Origin: UBA2030 sp049969475
GTDB taxonomy: Bacteria > Bacteroidota > Bacteroidia > Bacteroidales > TTA-H9
NCBI GenBank assembly: GCA_049969475.1
Contig: JBMFOU010000010.1
Span: forward strand, 1-64,000
Reading direction: 5' to 3'
DNA length: 64,000 nucleotides
Shown: piece after piece, positions 62,130 through 64,000 of the stretch
Layout: every line of letters starts with the position of its first letter
Numbering within the stretch: the stretch's first letter is position 1
Made by a program: the position numbers and the translations under genes
Notes under the pieces: model-generated
What the model saw: only the letters and a program-made list of their open reading frames with translations
The model's database searches: none
Told to the model about the DNA's origin: nothing

Positions 62130-64000
62130 ATGAGAAAAATTTTACCTATCTTATTAATGCTAGTTCTAATCATTGCGGCCGGGTGCAATAAAAATAATGA
62201 TAGTCCAGACACTCCCAAAACTATTTACCAACTCAAGGTCAGCAATGATTTCCTTTTTGAAACAGACAAGAAGGTAACTGTGGAACTCAAGGCGCTGGCT
62301 AACGACAACACTCCACTCAAGGGAGTAGTATTCACAGTGTACGACGATTATCCTGAGAACGGTGGACAACAAATTCTAAGCGGCGTAACTGACGAAACCG
62401 GTACCTTCGTTTCGGATTATCAATTTCCAGCCATCACCCAAAAAGTTTTAGTCACTACTCAGTTTATTGGATTGCCGCACGACACCCTGGTTAACCTGGA
62501 AAACGGAGAATTGAAACTCACTCTGGGAGGGAGTCAGAAGGGGGTTATAAAGTCTTCAGGATGGGGCATTTACAAATCTTCGCTCATTAATTTCTATTAC
62601 ATGGGGACTTTCAACAGCCAAGGTAAGCCCAATTATCTGTTACCTCAGAATTATGTAGTAAGCAGTCAGCTTCATACAGACCTAAACAATTCTTTTCCCG
62701 AGGGGCACCCGATTAGTTCGCAATACCTGAATTTGAACAATGAGTACGATTTTAAATTGACTGCGTACTCTGATGTTTGGGTTGTTTTTGTAAGCGAAGG
62801 AGCGGGTTACAAAAATGTACTGGGGTATTACAAATACAACCTGAATAATCCGCCAACGTCACCAGCACAAATTGATTCCGGATACATTATTTTCCCCAAT
62901 GTATCATTTCAGGGGAGCGGAGGTCAATTGCAAACGGGTAACCAGGTGTATCTGGGACGTTTCCCAGCCAACACAGGGATAGGTTTCTTCCTTATTGCCA
63001 ATGGATTCTCGAATGGGCAGGTAACGATGGGTAATGGAGTATATTATACCAATTATAATTTTAATCCCGAGTCGACCCTTGCTAAAAAGAAACACTCCAT
63101 CACCCTTATGGACCCAGCCCGCGATATTTTTCTCATGGGATTTGAAGACCTAAATCGCGACGGGTCGAGTGATAATGATTTCAATGATGCCTTGTTTTTT
63201 ATAGTTGCCAACCCTATTGAAAATGTAGTGACAACCAACTTCCCCATCCCTTCATACGTAGGTACAGACAATGACGGGGATGGCATTCCCAACAATGTTG
63301 ATGAGTATCCTGACGATCCGCAGCGTGCATTTAATAATTATTACCCGAGCAAAAACAACTATGGTACATTGGCTTTTGAAGACATGTGGCCCTACAAAGC
63401 AGATTATGATTTCAATGATATGGTAATCGACTACAATATCAACCAGGTAACCAATGGCAACAACAGGGTAGTCGAAATAAAATCTACCTGGATATTAAGG
63501 GCCATGGGTGCTTCCTATAGAAATGGATTTGGCTTTCAATTGGGTGTAGCACCGAATACAGTAGCCAGCGTAACTGGACAACGACTGACAGAAGGGTTGG
63601 TAAACCTAAATGCTAATGGTACGGAAGCAGGGCAGGATAAGGCAGTAATTATGGTATTCGATGATGGATACAAAATTTTACCAACTGGCGGCTCGGGAGT
63701 TGTGGGAGTGAATACGAGTCCTTATCAGGTATATGTAGAACCCGACACAATCAGAGTCAAAGTTGTTTTCGTCCAGCCCCAAACTCAGGCGACAGTGGGT
63801 GCTCCTCCTTTCAATCCTTTCATCTTCGTCAATAAAAACCGGGGACGGGAGATTCACCTCAACAACCAACCGCCTACCTCCCTGGCCAATACTTCTTTAT
63901 TTAGCACCTACGACGATACAAGTAATCCGGCCACTGGCAGATACTACCGTACGCAAAACAATTTGCCCTGGGCCATTAATATTGTAAACAAATTTGCCTA
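62130..64000 (+). CDS. LruC domain lipoprotein (3' end outside the window)
   Basis: At least 623 residues, open to the window edge. The lipoprotein signal ends in LIIAAGC. An Ig-like domain (about residues 30-115) is followed by a DUF4114-like region with LMGFEDLNRDGSSDNDFND, a calcium-binding-looking TDNDGDGIPNNVDEYPDDP repeat, and FEDMWPYKADYDFND, the aspartate-rich motif of LruC proteins. These are surface or outer-membrane lipoproteins of Bacteroidetes with unknown ligand; the DxDxDG repeats suggest Ca2+ binding. The DUF4842-type end expected in this family lies beyond the window. Confidence 0.88.
   Translation, partial: MRKILPILLMLVLIIAAGCNKNNDSPDTPKTIYQLKVSNDFLFETDKKVTVELKALANDNTPLKGVVFTVYDDYPENGGQQILSGVTDETGTFVSDYQFPAITQKVLVTTQFIGLPHDTLVNLENGELKLTLGGSQKGVIKSSGWGIYKSSLINFYYMGTFNSQGKPNYLLPQNYVVSSQLHTDLNNSFPEGHPISSQYLNLNNEYDFKLTAYSDVWVVFVSEGAGYKNVLGYYKYNLNNPPTSPAQIDSGYIIFPNVSFQGSGGQLQTGNQVYLGRFPANTGIGFFLIANGFSNGQVTMGNGVYYTNYNFNPESTLAKKKHSITLMDPARDIFLMGFEDLNRDGSSDNDFNDALFFIVANPIENVVTTNFPIPSYVGTDNDGDGIPNNVDEYPDDPQRAFNNYYPSKNNYGTLAFEDMWPYKADYDFNDMVIDYNINQVTNGNNRVVEIKSTWILRAMGASYRNGFGFQLGVAPNTVASVTGQRLTEGLVNLNANGTEAGQDKAVIMVFDDGYKILPTGGSGVVGVNTSPYQVYVEPDTIRVKVVFVQPQTQATVGAPPFNPFIFVNKNRGREIHLNNQPPTSLANTSLFSTYDDTSNPATGRYYRTQNNLPWAINIVNKFA

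Noticed and set aside
1..64000. tRNA or rRNA genes
   Set aside because: No T-loop/anticodon arrangement or rRNA-like stretch was recognised by eye; short GGTTCGAA matches are inside protein genes. A tRNA scan would settle this.

Overview
The window looks like a chromosomal segment of a strictly anaerobic, fermentative member of the Bacteroidetes, most likely order Bacteroidales. The signs are: -7 promoter boxes of the TAnnTTTG type in front of many genes; a GLPGLI protein, a LruC-domain lipoprotein, DUF4271, DUF5020 and a type IX secretion tail; and oxygen-sensitive enzymes ([FeFe]-hydrogenase, glycyl-radical dehydratase, rubredoxin). I make no genus call.

Layout. 0-9.6 kb: a multi-PAS histidine kinase and a GH13 glycosidase, then a decaying cassette on the minus strand (frameshifted secreted peptide gene, intact GLPGLI gene, broken outer-membrane receptor gene) and about 650 bp with no gene. 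9.6-17 kb: a uridine-kinase-like gene divergent from the rpsF-rpsR-rplI operon, a SpoU rRNA methyltransferase, a 58-residue NqrM-like membrane protein facing apbE, rubredoxin, a sirtuin and a DPP-IV peptidase. 17-18 kb: a long array of 27/28-bp repeats with a 273-bp duplication, then a free-standing structured RNA with its own promoter and terminator. 18-26.5 kb: a THEP1-like NTPase coupled to a DMT permease, an unknown two-gene unit, a NifX/DUF134/DUF5320/ferredoxin cluster, an MFS exporter and a DUF296 protein.

26.7-31.4 kb: a four-gene NADH-linked, probably electron-bifurcating [FeFe]-hydrogenase operon preceded by a near-perfect Rex-type operator. 31.6-46.5 kb: a tricorn-type protease; a DUF5020 channel plus NCS2 permease, probably for purine uptake; a glycyl-radical enzyme resembling trans-4-hydroxy-L-proline dehydratase with a short activase; a DMT permease; phosphate acetyltransferase; and DUF4271-hemD-rnpA. 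46.5-50.3 kb: a CtpA-like protease, an O-antigen ligase-like protein and cytidine deaminase.

50.3-54.7 kb: a five-gene minus-strand operon (Rrf2 regulator, 4Fe-4S protein, cupin, DUF438 hemerythrin-PAS protein, DUF1858-DUF2249 protein) with a strong terminator and a second Rrf2 gene upstream. It looks like a redox or nitrosative-stress module. 54.8-64 kb: a TPR protein, a DedA-like membrane protein, aroE, a set of envelope genes (M23-LysM peptidase, ion channel with zinc ribbon, NlpC/P60), a secreted trypsin-like protease with a T9SS tail, and a LruC lipoprotein cut by the window end.

Fermentation ties several pieces together: hydrogenase, pta, glycyl-radical chemistry and candidate redox operators fit a cell that balances NADH by making H2 and acetate. 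Gene functions are read from motifs and remembered family features only; no database search was run.
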